64,000 bases of DNA. It comes from Kluyvera intermedia. Lineage in GTDB: Bacteria > Pseudomonadota > Gammaproteobacteria > Enterobacterales > Enterobacteriaceae. Made by a program: the position numbers and the translations under genes. The notes under the pieces were generated by a model. That model had not been told where the DNA came from and ran no database searches. It worked only from the letters and a program-made list of their open reading frames with translations. This document shows positions 43,655-52,789 of the stretch, one piece after another. Positions within the stretch are counted from its first letter, which is position 1, and each line of letters begins with the position of its first letter. The stretch is taken from assembly GCF_034424175.1 (NCBI RefSeq), contig NZ_CP139986.1, positions 1,116,001 through 1,180,000 of the forward strand, in the 5' to 3' direction.

Positions 43655-43666
43655 GAAACCGGTTTC
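43655..43666. promoter_or_regulatory. Perfect AscG-type operator upstream of GPH-GH3 operon
   Basis: GAAACCGGTTTC is a perfect 12-bp palindrome 27 bases before the symporter start and equals the core of the AscG site. No regulator gene is adjacent to the operon, so AscG (11576-12589) or another LacI-family protein is expected to bind here. Confidence 0.75.
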
Positions 43667-43693
43667 ATTCTAAAAATCAAAATGGGAGTTTAT

Positions 43694-45052
43694 ATGTCTT
43701 CAGGGGATAGAGTTTCTATTAGGGAAAAGATTGGTTACAGCCTGGGTGATGCGGCCAGTCATATTGTGTTCGATTCATCAGTGGCGATTCTTGCCTATTT
43801 CTACACTGATATTTACGGTCTGCCGCCGGCGGTCATGGGGACGATGTTCCTGCTGGTTCGTCTGCTGGATGCGATTACCGACCCGATTATGGGAGCGATC
43901 GCAGATGCCACTTCCACCCGCTGGGGGCGTTTCCGTCCGTGGCTGCTGGCGATTTGTGTGCCATTCGCGGTGAGTTGCGTGCTGGTTTACTCGGTTCCAT
44001 CATTTGGCGATACCGGGAAAATTATCTATGCGGTGGCGGCGTATATCTTTATGACGCTCATGTACACTGCGATCAATATCCCTTACTGCTCTCTGGGCGC
44101 GGCGCTGACCTCCGATCCGCGTGAAAGCCTGTCACTGCAGTCCTGGCGTTTTGCTATCACCCCCATTGGCGGTGCGTTGGGTACGGCTCTAATTCTGCCA
44201 CTGGCGGACTACCTCTATCCAGGTGACCGCGCAACCGGTATTCAGGTCTCGATGGCTCTCTTTGGCGTCATTGGCTGTCTGATGTTTGTTGTCTGTTTCT
44301 TCACGACGAAAGAGCGTGTACAGCCGATTAAAGAGGAAAACCTCAATATCGCCCGTGACGTGAAAATTTTGTTCAAAAATGACCAGTGGCTGATCCTCTC
44401 TGTTTACAACTTTATGATGCTGGTTGCAGTGGTACTGCGCGGTGGTGCCGTGGTGTACTACATCAATACCGTACTCAATAAAGGGGCCGATATTATTACC
44501 TTGTTTATGCTGGGCGGTATGTTCGCGTCGATGGCGGGTTCTGTTCTGGCGAAACCTTTTGGTACCCGTTTCTGTAAAGTGAAACTCTCTTTCTGGATTA
44601 ACTTATTAACCGCGGCCTTCGGTGCAATTTGCTTTATTGTGCCGCCGCAGATGTGGATTGCGGTATTTGTTATCCATATTATTATTTCGATTATCCAGGG
44701 CGGCAACGGCGCACTGCAATGGTCAATGATCACCGATACAAATAATTATGGCGAATGGAAAACGCAGCGTCGAATTACCGGCATGAATGTCGCAGCCAAT
44801 ATATTTGTCATTAAACTGGGTGTTGCCGTTGGTGGCGCTATTCTGGGTTGGGTGCTGGCATACTTTAATTATGAGTCTGGTGTATCGACGCAATCCTCTT
44901 CTGCGGCTCAGGGCGTCATGCTGCTGTTTACGCTTGTTCCTGCTGTGTTCTATGTACTGACGGCGTTCTCAATTAAGTTCTATGGCTTGAACGAAACCAG
45001 AATGAATCGTGTGGTGGATGACCTGAAAAAAGGCGCATTTTCTCACTCGTAA
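43694..45052 (+). CDS. GPH-family sugar:cation symporter (glycoside permease)
   Basis: A 452-residue, twelve-span transporter of the glycoside-pentoside-hexuronide family (MelB, YicJ, XylP relatives). It begins GDRVSIREKIGYSLGDAASH, with the family motif DPIMGAIADATSTRWGRFRPW near residues 63-83. I chose ATG 43694, which has GGGAG five bases upstream; ATG 43682 has no ribosome site. It lies 28 bases before the GH3 gene, so it probably imports unphosphorylated beta-glucosides for that enzyme. Confidence 0.9.
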   Translation: MSSGDRVSIREKIGYSLGDAASHIVFDSSVAILAYFYTDIYGLPPAVMGTMFLLVRLLDAITDPIMGAIADATSTRWGRFRPWLLAICVPFAVSCVLVYSVPSFGDTGKIIYAVAAYIFMTLMYTAINIPYCSLGAALTSDPRESLSLQSWRFAITPIGGALGTALILPLADYLYPGDRATGIQVSMALFGVIGCLMFVVCFFTTKERVQPIKEENLNIARDVKILFKNDQWLILSVYNFMMLVAVVLRGGAVVYYINTVLNKGADIITLFMLGGMFASMAGSVLAKPFGTRFCKVKLSFWINLLTAAFGAICFIVPPQMWIAVFVIHIIISIIQGGNGALQWSMITDTNNYGEWKTQRRITGMNVAANIFVIKLGVAVGGAILGWVLAYFNYESGVSTQSSSAAQGVMLLFTLVPAVFYVLTAFSIKFYGLNETRMNRVVDDLKKGAFSHS

Positions 45053-45080
45053 GCTAAATGGCCGGAAGGAATAATCTCTT

Positions 45081-47876
45081 ATGCATCAGCATCTGGTAGG
45101 CAAACCCCTGGAGGGGGTTGCTGAGTTCGCGATGACGGTCGCGGCACAAGGCGCGGTATTACTGAAAAACACGCCTGAGGTTCTTCCACTGGATGAGCTG
45201 GATACCGTGGCCATTTTTGGTCGCACACAAATTAATTACTACCGCAGCGGTACGGGTTCTGGCGGCGCGGTTAATGTGATATCTAGCTGTAACCTACTGG
45301 ATGCGATGCGTGCTCGATGCGGTACGCGGGTCAATGAGGTTCTGGCGCAGCATTATGCGCAGTGGGTCAATACGCATCCGTTTGATAACGGCGGCGGTGG
45401 CTGGGCGCAGGAGCCGTGGTTTCAGCAGGAGATGCCGCTCAGTGATGAGATGGTTTTACAGGCGAAGCAGGCTTCGAATAAAGCGGTAGTGGTAATTGGG
45501 CGTACCGCAGGGGAAGATAAAGATAACGCGGATGTTCCGGGCGGATATCGCTTAACCGAGGAAGAGCTCGAGATGCTGCGGGCGGTCTGCCTTCATTTTG
45601 ACCACGTTATCGTGGTGCTCAATGTTTCCTCAATTATCGATATGTCGTGGGCGGAATCACCGCAGTTGCGTCCACATATTGGCGCTATCCTGTATGCCTG
45701 GCATGGCGGGCCGGATGGAAGCAAGGCGGTGGCATCACTGCTGTGTGGCGATATCACGCCTTCCGGTAAGCTGACAGACACCATTGCTTGTTCACTGGAT
45801 GACTATCCTTCCACACCTTGTTGGGGCGACAGCGCGCAGAATATCTATCAAGAAGATATCTACGTTGGCTATCGTTATTTTGAAACCTTCCGCCCCCAGC
45901 AGGTGCTTTATCCCTTTGGTTTTGGCCTTTCATATACACGCTTTGCTATCCATTCATTAAGCATGAAACGGGATATCGACAACCCTTTGTCTTTTCAGAT
46001 AACGGCCAAAGTCGACAATGTGGGTGAACGATATGCGGGCAGTGAGGTGGTGCAAATCTATCTCGAAGCGCCGCAGGGTCAATTGGGTAAGCCGTCACGC
46101 GCTTTGGTGGCGTTTGCTAAAAGCCGGGTGTTGCAGCCGGGTGAGGGGGAAACGCTCACCATGACGGTTACGCTTGAACAATTGGCATCCTGGGATGATA
46201 GCGGCGCGACCGGTAATCCGAATTGCTGGGTGCTGGAAGCGGGAGTGTACCGCTTCTGGGGTGGTAACAGCGTGCGCAACCTGCAACCCATCAGTATGCA
46301 GGGCAAAGCCGGTTATACGCAGCCGATGCTGCGGATCCTCTCTTGCCACGAAGAAGCCCTTGCGCCTACCGTCTCGTTTACGCGACTGCGCCCCGGCAAG
46401 CGTTTACAGTCAGGAACATGGCTGGAGGAGTGGGAAGAGGTTCCGCGGCGTAAAACTGCCTTGCGTGAGCGCATTGTTGCAAGACTTCCGCAGCCGCTGG
46501 AAATCGTCGGTGATAAAGGGATAAAACTTGATGATGTGGCGCAGGGTAATGCCCGCATGGATGACTTTATTGCTCAGTTGAACATTGATGAGTTGGCCTG
46601 TCTGGTTCGCGGCGAAGGAATGTGTAGCCACAAAGTGACACCGGGCGTGGCATCCGCATTTGGTGGTACCGGCGATAGTCTACTGGATAAAGGCATTCCC
46701 CTGGCGGCGACGGCAGACGGCCCTTCCGGTATCCGCATGGACAACGGCGCCTATGCCACGCTAATGCCCAGCGGCACGTTGTTGGCCTCCACCTGGGATC
46801 CAGTGCTGGTTGAGCGTTTGTACGTGATGGAAGGTAAGGAGCTTCAGCAAAATCAAATCGATCTACTGCTAGGGCCAGGGATGAATATTCATCGCCATCC
46901 GCTAAACGGCCGCAATTTCGAGTATTTCTCCGAAGACCCGTTAGTGACCGGCATGATGGCGGTAGCTATGGTCAACGGTATTCGTAGCGGCGGAGGCATT
47001 GCCACGCTGAAGCATTTTGCCTGCAATAACCAGGAGCATGCGCGGGCACAGGCTGATTCGGTCGTTTCCGCTCGCGCACTACGAGAAATCTATCTTAAAG
47101 GTTTTGAGTATGCGGTGAAGCAGGGCAGCGCGATGGCAATAATGACAGCCTATAACCCGATTAATGGGCACTGGTCTGCGTCTAACTATTGCTTGAACAC
47201 CACGATTCTACGCGATGACTGGGGATTTCGCGGCATCGTGATGACCGATTGGTGGGCGAAAATGAACGATGCTATCAACGGTGGAGTGGCGACGGTCAAC
47301 AATACGGCGGCGATGATCCGCGCGCAAAACGACCTGTACATGGTGGTCAATAACAACGGTGCTGAGATAAATGCTGGGGATGACAATACGCTGAGCGCGC
47401 TGGAAGAAGGTACGCTGACGCTGGGTGAGCTCCAGCGCTGTGCGCACAATATCCTGATGTTTATGCTGCATACTCAAGTCGTTAAGCGGGGCGACAAGCC
47501 GAAGGTTAATGTGCCGACTATTGCCGCCGACAGGACGTTATTCATTGAAGATGCGATTAAAATTGCGCCGGAATCACGGTTACGGTTTAGCGATACGCTC
47601 GCCATCTATATTGAAGATGGCGGTGTTTACGACCTGTTAGTGAGCGTTAACTCTGCGGCGATGCCGTTGGCGCAAACAGCGACCAATTTATTGTTGAACG
47701 GTAAGTTTGTGGCGACAGTACAAACGCGTGGGACGCTGGGGCAAAGAGTCACGCAGAAGCTGTGCCGTGTGCTGCTTGAACCCGGCTACTATCGCGTCGA
47801 GACAGAGGTTATCAATCCGGGATTGAATATCGATTGGCTGGAATTCCGCAACATGGGGTCGTCGGGATCCCGATAA
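45081..47876 (+). CDS. GH3 beta-glucosidase with swapped domain order
   Basis: A 931-residue GH3 enzyme without a signal peptide, so cytoplasmic. The usual domain order is reversed: the alpha/beta sandwich comes first (LLKNTPEVLPL near 30, GRTAGEDKDNADVPGGYRL near 140-158, YPFGFGLSYT near 277), then a fibronectin-III-like domain (VDNVGERYAGSEVVQIYL near 310), and then the TIM-barrel (TADGPSGIR near 548, KHFACNNQE near 648) with the nucleophile Asp723 in GIVMTDWW. The C-terminal ~120 residues look like an extra beta domain. It is coupled to the GPH symporter. Confidence 0.9.
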   Translation: MHQHLVGKPLEGVAEFAMTVAAQGAVLLKNTPEVLPLDELDTVAIFGRTQINYYRSGTGSGGAVNVISSCNLLDAMRARCGTRVNEVLAQHYAQWVNTHPFDNGGGGWAQEPWFQQEMPLSDEMVLQAKQASNKAVVVIGRTAGEDKDNADVPGGYRLTEEELEMLRAVCLHFDHVIVVLNVSSIIDMSWAESPQLRPHIGAILYAWHGGPDGSKAVASLLCGDITPSGKLTDTIACSLDDYPSTPCWGDSAQNIYQEDIYVGYRYFETFRPQQVLYPFGFGLSYTRFAIHSLSMKRDIDNPLSFQITAKVDNVGERYAGSEVVQIYLEAPQGQLGKPSRALVAFAKSRVLQPGEGETLTMTVTLEQLASWDDSGATGNPNCWVLEAGVYRFWGGNSVRNLQPISMQGKAGYTQPMLRILSCHEEALAPTVSFTRLRPGKRLQSGTWLEEWEEVPRRKTALRERIVARLPQPLEIVGDKGIKLDDVAQGNARMDDFIAQLNIDELACLVRGEGMCSHKVTPGVASAFGGTGDSLLDKGIPLAATADGPSGIRMDNGAYATLMPSGTLLASTWDPVLVERLYVMEGKELQQNQIDLLLGPGMNIHRHPLNGRNFEYFSEDPLVTGMMAVAMVNGIRSGGGIATLKHFACNNQEHARAQADSVVSARALREIYLKGFEYAVKQGSAMAIMTAYNPINGHWSASNYCLNTTILRDDWGFRGIVMTDWWAKMNDAINGGVATVNNTAAMIRAQNDLYMVVNNNGAEINAGDDNTLSALEEGTLTLGELQRCAHNILMFMLHTQVVKRGDKPKVNVPTIAADRTLFIEDAIKIAPESRLRFSDTLAIYIEDGGVYDLLVSVNSAAMPLAQTATNLLLNGKFVATVQTRGTLGQRVTQKLCRVLLEPGYYRVETEVINPGLNIDWLEFRNMGSSGSR

Positions 47877-47896
47877 CTGACGTATTCTGCGAAGAT

Positions 47897-47928
47897 AAAA
47901 AAAGCCAGCTCCTGAGAGCTGGCTTTTT
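47897..47928. terminator. Bidirectional terminator between GH3 gene and emrB
   Basis: AGCCAGCTC-CTGA-GAGCTGGCT is flanked by an A run and a T run, so it can end transcription of both the GH3 operon and emrAB. Confidence 0.9.
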
Positions 47929-47929
47929 A

Positions 47930-49465
47930 CTAGTGAGAACCCCCACCACCGCCGGCGCTGAATGGCGGTCTGGCAAACCACACAAGGCTTAGCAGCAACA
48001 AGAAGATCCCCGCTGAAACCCAGAATATTTCGTTCGCTGAGATAATCAATCCCTGGTTGGTTATCTGCTGTGCTATCCAGCCGGAAGCCTGCTGTTGGGT
48101 CATTCCCATACCCTGCAACTGATCGTACATCTGCTGGGCGTTAGGGTTAAATGGCGTCACGGACTCCGTCAATTGCGCATGGTGTAACGCCTCGCGGTTA
48201 GTCCAAAGCGTTGTGGTAATTGACGTGCCGATGGAGCCTGCCAGCGTACGCGTAAAGTTCGACAAGCTCGATGCGGCCGCCAGACGCTCGGGAGGAAGCC
48301 CGGAGAGCGTGATAGCGGTCAGCGGCATGAAGAAGCACGCGACGGCAAAGCCCTGAATAAACTGCGGCCAGGCCGACGCGCCGAAGTCCATGCCCGGCTC
48401 GAAGGTATAGGCGCGCCAGTAGAAACAGACGGCATACATAATAAAACTGAAGGTGACCAACCGGCGCATATCCAGCTTATGGGCAAAGCGTCCGATGATT
48501 GGCGAGAGGATAACCGGAATAATCCCCACCGGTGCCGACGCCAAACCTGCCCAGGTGGCGGTGTACCCGTAGACCTCTTGCAATAGCTGCGGCAAGAGAA
48601 CGATAGCGCCGAAGTAGAGCATGTAGGCCAGGCTGATACACAGACAACCTATGGTAAAGTTTCGCGACTTGAACAACGACAGGTCGACTATCGGGTTATC
48701 GTCGGTGAGTTCCCAGACAATCAGGAAACTGAGCGATACCACCGCCACGACCGTAAGTACGATGATCTCGGTCGAGTTAAACCAATCGAGTTCTTTACCC
48801 TGGTCGAGCATCACCTGCAGGCTACCGATCCCCAGCACTAATAGCGCCAGACCAATCGCATCAATTCGCCGCTGTTCGGTTCGCGTTTCGCGTCCGCGCA
48901 GAGTTTGCAGACTCAACATCACCACCAGCGCGCCAATCGGAACGTTGATGTAGAAGATCCAACCCCAATGGTAGTTATCGCTAATGTAACCGCCAAGAAT
49001 TGGCCCGCAGATTGGCGCCACGATGACTGTCATCGACCATAGCGCCAGCGCGACAGAGCGTTTTGCTGGCGGGTAGTTACTGAGCAGCAAACTTTGCGAA
49101 AGCGGAATCAGTGGCCCGGCGACAATCCCCTGGATAACACGGAAGAAAATCAACATGCCGAGGCTGTTGGACATCCCGCACGCCCATGAGGCAATGGCAA
49201 AAGCGACGGTTGACCACATGAACAGCTTCACTTCGCCGACGCGTTTTGCCAGCCAGCCGGTAATCGGAATGGAGATGGCGTTTGCCACCCCAAACGAGGT
49301 AATTACCCATGTCCCCTGGCTCAGTGATGAGCCAAGGTTGCCGGCAATGGTGGGGATAGCCACGTTGGCGATGGTGGAGTCCAGCACCTGCATGAATGTC
49401 GCAAGCGATAGCGCAATGGTCATAATGACCAGTTGCGCGCCTTCTAGCGGTTTTTGCGGTTGCAT
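47930..49465 (-). CDS. emrB: EmrB, MFS multidrug efflux pump (DHA2)
   Basis: A 511-residue, fourteen-span drug:H+ antiporter that expels hydrophobic toxins with EmrA and TolC. DHA2 features include LDSTIANVAIPTIAGNLG near 31 and GPLIPLSQSLLLSNYPPAKR near 115. Start ATG 49465 (MQPQKPLEGAQL) matches E. coli; three extra upstream residues are possible. The C terminus has a Gly-rich end (GGGGGSH). It lies 16 bases after emrA. Confidence 0.95.
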   Translation of the reverse strand: MQPQKPLEGAQLVIMTIALSLATFMQVLDSTIANVAIPTIAGNLGSSLSQGTWVITSFGVANAISIPITGWLAKRVGEVKLFMWSTVAFAIASWACGMSNSLGMLIFFRVIQGIVAGPLIPLSQSLLLSNYPPAKRSVALALWSMTVIVAPICGPILGGYISDNYHWGWIFYINVPIGALVVMLSLQTLRGRETRTEQRRIDAIGLALLVLGIGSLQVMLDQGKELDWFNSTEIIVLTVVAVVSLSFLIVWELTDDNPIVDLSLFKSRNFTIGCLCISLAYMLYFGAIVLLPQLLQEVYGYTATWAGLASAPVGIIPVILSPIIGRFAHKLDMRRLVTFSFIMYAVCFYWRAYTFEPGMDFGASAWPQFIQGFAVACFFMPLTAITLSGLPPERLAAASSLSNFTRTLAGSIGTSITTTLWTNREALHHAQLTESVTPFNPNAQQMYDQLQGMGMTQQQASGWIAQQITNQGLIISANEIFWVSAGIFLLLLSLVWFARPPFSAGGGGGSH

Positions 49466-49481
49466 TACACGCACCCCAGCA

Positions 49482-50654
49482 TTAGTTAGCGTTGGCCTGG
49501 ACGATGTCGTTAATCAGCTTATTCACCGGAGTGAGGCTTATCTCACGCGCGTTACTTTCGTAAGCCGGGCTGGTACGAACCTGGCTTGCCAGTATCTGCC
49601 CATCGCGGTTAGTGGTATTCACTTTCACCAGTGTAGACAAACCAATGCGCAGCGGGTGTTTCGCGAGCTGATTTGCATCCAGTTCAATACGTACCGGCAG
49701 ACGCTGCACGACTTTAATCCAGTTACCGGTGGCGTTTTGAGCCGGCAGCAGGGAGAAGGCGCTACCGGTACCCATATCAAGACCGACCACTTTACCGGTG
49801 TATTTCACATCATCGCCGTAAATGTCGCTGATGACGGTGACCGGCTGGCCGATACGCATGTGCGCAAGCTGCGTTTCTTTAAAGTTGGCGTCGACCCACA
49901 GGTTACTGGCGGGAACCACGGCCATGAGCGGTGTGGTTGGGCTAATCTGCGCACCCGGCTGTACGGAGCGACGGGAGACATAACCACTCATTGGGCTGAC
50001 AATTTTGGTTCGTTGCAGCGCAAGCCACGCGTTACGGACATCCGTTGCCGCCTGACGGACAGTTGGCTGATCTTCGAGTTTTGTGCCGAGAATCATTGCC
50101 TGGTTGGCGTTGTACTGCTGGATAGCCACGTTGAGTGCAGCCTGAGCACTGGCGACAGCGTCTTTCGCATGTTGCAATTCTTCACGACCAATCAGGTTCG
50201 CGCTGCCCAGCGGCACGCGGCGGCTAAGGTCAGTTTGCGCCTGCGACAACGTCGTTTTACGAATGTCGATATTGGCCTGCAATTGCTTGTTGTTAATCAT
50301 CAACTGGCGCATTTGACGCACGCTTGAGGCCAACTCAGTCTGGGCTTTTTCAAACGCCTGCTGGGCATCGGTCTGGTCCAGCGTCACCAGCACATCGCCT
50401 TGCTGAACATAGTCGGTGTTATCGGCCCAGACTTTCGTCACGCTGCCGGAGACCTGAGACATGATTTGAACCTGGTTACCGGCTACGTATGCATCATCGG
50501 TTTCCTCGAAGTGACGCAAGACTAAAAACCAGTAGCTGCCATAGGCCACGCCAATAATGACAAAGAGCAAGGTCAACAAGATGAGGGCGCGTTTACGCTT
50601 GCCTTTCTTGTTGGCGGGTTGCTGCGGGGCTTGAGTCTCCGCATTTGTGCTCAT
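49482..50654 (-). CDS. emrA: EmrA, membrane fusion protein of EmrAB-TolC
   Basis: A 390-residue periplasmic adaptor with one N-terminal membrane helix (ALILLTLLFVIIGVAYGSYWF near 25-45), a lipoyl/barrel-sandwich domain and a long alpha-hairpin (about 95-200). It links EmrB to TolC. Start ATG 50654 gives MSTNAETQAPQQP as in E. coli. Confidence 0.95.
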   Translation of the reverse strand: MSTNAETQAPQQPANKKGKRKRALILLTLLFVIIGVAYGSYWFLVLRHFEETDDAYVAGNQVQIMSQVSGSVTKVWADNTDYVQQGDVLVTLDQTDAQQAFEKAQTELASSVRQMRQLMINNKQLQANIDIRKTTLSQAQTDLSRRVPLGSANLIGREELQHAKDAVASAQAALNVAIQQYNANQAMILGTKLEDQPTVRQAATDVRNAWLALQRTKIVSPMSGYVSRRSVQPGAQISPTTPLMAVVPASNLWVDANFKETQLAHMRIGQPVTVISDIYGDDVKYTGKVVGLDMGTGSAFSLLPAQNATGNWIKVVQRLPVRIELDANQLAKHPLRIGLSTLVKVNTTNRDGQILASQVRTSPAYESNAREISLTPVNKLINDIVQANAN

Positions 50655-50710
50655 GTGATTCTCCACATTCTTATTATGTAAATCGACTTATGCCGACCTG
50701 TTTATCACAA

Positions 50711-50737
50711 AAGGCCAGCAGGGGTTATCTGCTGGCC
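50711..50737 (-). terminator. Hairpin between mprA and emrA
   Basis: GGCCAGCA and TGCTGGCC make an 8-bp stem; on the minus strand TTTTGTG follows. It lies 30 bases after the mprA stop and 57 before emrA, so it may attenuate read-through into emrAB. Confidence 0.6.
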
Positions 50738-50766
50738 TGTTCGTTTTCTTTTCAAGCGCGGTAGTA

Positions 50767-51297
50767 TTAACGCACGGCGCTAAGCACTGTGCCATCCTCT
50801 TCCATCTGATCCAGACGGGTAAGAAGCTTGCGGGTGATATGTTCGAGCTGATCTTTCTCGGCCAGACTTAATGATGACCAGAGTTGATGCAGGCAGTCAT
50901 GCTGCGGAGGCAGAACTTCGTTTAGGAACTGATGACCTTTCTCGGTGAGCTGCAAATGCAGGCAGCGGCGGTCATTGTCGCTTTCGCGGCGTTCAATCCA
51001 GCCGCGTTTTTCCAGTTCATCGGCAATGCGGGTGGCATTGGTACGCGATGACCCCAGCGCGCAGCTGAGTTCAGAAGGCTGAATACTGTGATTTTCCTGA
51101 GACTCCAGCGTGATTAGCGCCATAAACAATGTCTCGTTGATTCCCTGAGCTTTCAGCATCTTATTGCGATTATCCAGCAGCTTGCCTTGCATATGCATGC
51201 AAAGGCGAGTCAGAAGAATTTCCTGGAACGGGAAGTCTTCGCTGCGGCTGGCGCGGAATTTCAGCATTTGTTCAATGGGCGTAAAAGAACTATCCAT
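50767..51297 (-). CDS. mprA: MprA (EmrR), MarR-family repressor of emrAB
   Basis: A 176-residue repressor with the MarR winged helix (LSCALGSSRTNATRIADELEKRGWIERRESDNDRR, residues about 75-110). It binds drugs and uncouplers and releases the emrRAB promoter. Length and order match E. coli emrR. Confidence 0.95.
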   Translation of the reverse strand: MDSSFTPIEQMLKFRASRSEDFPFQEILLTRLCMHMQGKLLDNRNKMLKAQGINETLFMALITLESQENHSIQPSELSCALGSSRTNATRIADELEKRGWIERRESDNDRRCLHLQLTEKGHQFLNEVLPPQHDCLHQLWSSLSLAEKDQLEHITRKLLTRLDQMEEDGTVLSAVR

Positions 51298-51434
51298 CTG
51301 GGCATTACCTCATTAGTTACAGTCGATATAGTAACGACGGTGACAAATAAAGTAAATGAATTATTGCCCGTAATTTATGTGATTAATCTATGAGACACAT
51401 GGCTGCCGGGTACGAATACCCGGCATATTGCGTT

Positions 51435-52616
51435 TTATTCTGCTTCCTGACGATGGTAACCCCACCACCATACCAGCAGGTTAGCCACTGCAACCAGGCT
51501 GCCTGCCAGGCAAACACCCATCCAGCCCGCGTGCTGCCACGCCGAGGCTGAAACCAGTGAGCCTGCTGCACCGCCGATAAAATAACTGGTCATGTAACCG
51601 GCGGTCAGACGATTACGTGCATCGGGCTGCACGCGATAGATTACGGTCTGGTTGGTGATGTGCACCCCCTGAACCATAAGGTCGAGCACCACAATGCCGA
51701 TAATTAACGCGATGGCGGAAGTGTGTCCGAACCAGATAGCAACCCAAGAAAGTAGCAACAACAGCAATCCCCAGGTGGTAGTCAGATGCGATTTGCCTTT
51801 ATCCGCCAGACCGCCAACGGGACGTGCGCCGAGTGCGCCTGCCGCCCCCGCCAAACCAAACAGACCAATGGTTGCTTCGGAGTAATTAAATGGCGCACTG
51901 GAGAGCAGAAAGGCCATCGATGTCCATAGAATGCTGAAGTTAGCAAAGGTCAGGCAGCCGAGCAGCGCGCGGGTTCGTAGCAATTTATCACGAGCAAATA
52001 AGCTGAAAATTGACCCCAGCAACTGGCCATAATTAAGATGATTTTCCTGCTTTATCTTTGGCAGGCCGCGCCATAACGCAAAGGCCAGCAACACCATCAG
52101 CACGGTCGCGACCCAATAAACGGTGCGCCAGCCGCCAAGGCTCGCTAACAGACCGGCGACGGTTCGCGCCAACAGTATCCCAAGCAGTAATCCGCTCATC
52201 ACCGTACCCACGACTTTTCCGCGTTTTTCAGGGGCGGCGAGGGTGGCGGCGAGCGGTACCAGCAGTTGTGCCACGACGGAGAACAGCCCGGTAAGAGCGG
52301 TACCGAGGATCATCATCCCCAGGGATTGGCTATTGGCGGTAATGAGCATCCCGCCCGCCGCGAGCAGCGTCATGGTGACGATAAGTCGGCGACGTTCAAA
52401 CATATCCCCCAGCGGCACAAGGAATAACAGCCCGGCGGCATAGCCAAGTTGCGCGGCGGTGACGATAAATCCCGCCTGACCGGCAGTCAGTGAGAAGTGG
52501 CGGGCAATGGTATCCAGCAGCGGCTGGGCATAGTAGTTACTGGCGACCGCAAGGCCCGTGGCGACGGACATTAAAGCGATCAAGGCTGGGCTAAGCCCGT
52601 GAGCAGGTTTAGTCAT
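51435..52616 (-). CDS. YgaY-like MFS transporter, intact
   Basis: A 393-residue twelve-span MFS transporter. Motifs include the MFS loop GDMFERRRLIV near 70-80 and LGARPVGGLADKGKSH near 260. Start ATG 52616 gives MTKPAHGLSPALIALMSVATG; an upstream in-frame ATG adds 12 residues. It occupies the position of ygaY, which is a disrupted gene in E. coli K-12; here the frame is complete. The substrate is unknown. Confidence 0.85.
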   Translation of the reverse strand: MTKPAHGLSPALIALMSVATGLAVASNYYAQPLLDTIARHFSLTAGQAGFIVTAAQLGYAAGLLFLVPLGDMFERRRLIVTMTLLAAGGMLITANSQSLGMMILGTALTGLFSVVAQLLVPLAATLAAPEKRGKVVGTVMSGLLLGILLARTVAGLLASLGGWRTVYWVATVLMVLLAFALWRGLPKIKQENHLNYGQLLGSIFSLFARDKLLRTRALLGCLTFANFSILWTSMAFLLSSAPFNYSEATIGLFGLAGAAGALGARPVGGLADKGKSHLTTTWGLLLLLLSWVAIWFGHTSAIALIIGIVVLDLMVQGVHITNQTVIYRVQPDARNRLTAGYMTSYFIGGAAGSLVSASAWQHAGWMGVCLAGSLVAVANLLVWWWGYHRQEAE

Positions 52617-52710
52617 GATAATGAAATTGTTGGGGAGAATGTTACCAATCATAACGAAAGCAGAGGGGGAGGGGGGAAATGTCGCGTAGCGGAATGTGCC
52701 TTTTAACGAG

Positions 52711-52772
52711 AGCGGCGCTGCGCTTGACCAGACTACCTCGATGGTAGCCCGGCCAAGCGCAGCGCCGCCGGG
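52711..52772. repeat. REP/BIME element between ygaY homologue and proX
   Basis: Two facing units containing GCGGCGCTGCGCTTG and CAAGCGCAGCGCCGCC form an imperfect long palindrome, of the same family as 18738-18803. The left unit has diverged (GACCAGACTACC). Confidence 0.85.
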
Positions 52773-52789
52773 AACTTCAGATGCGACAG

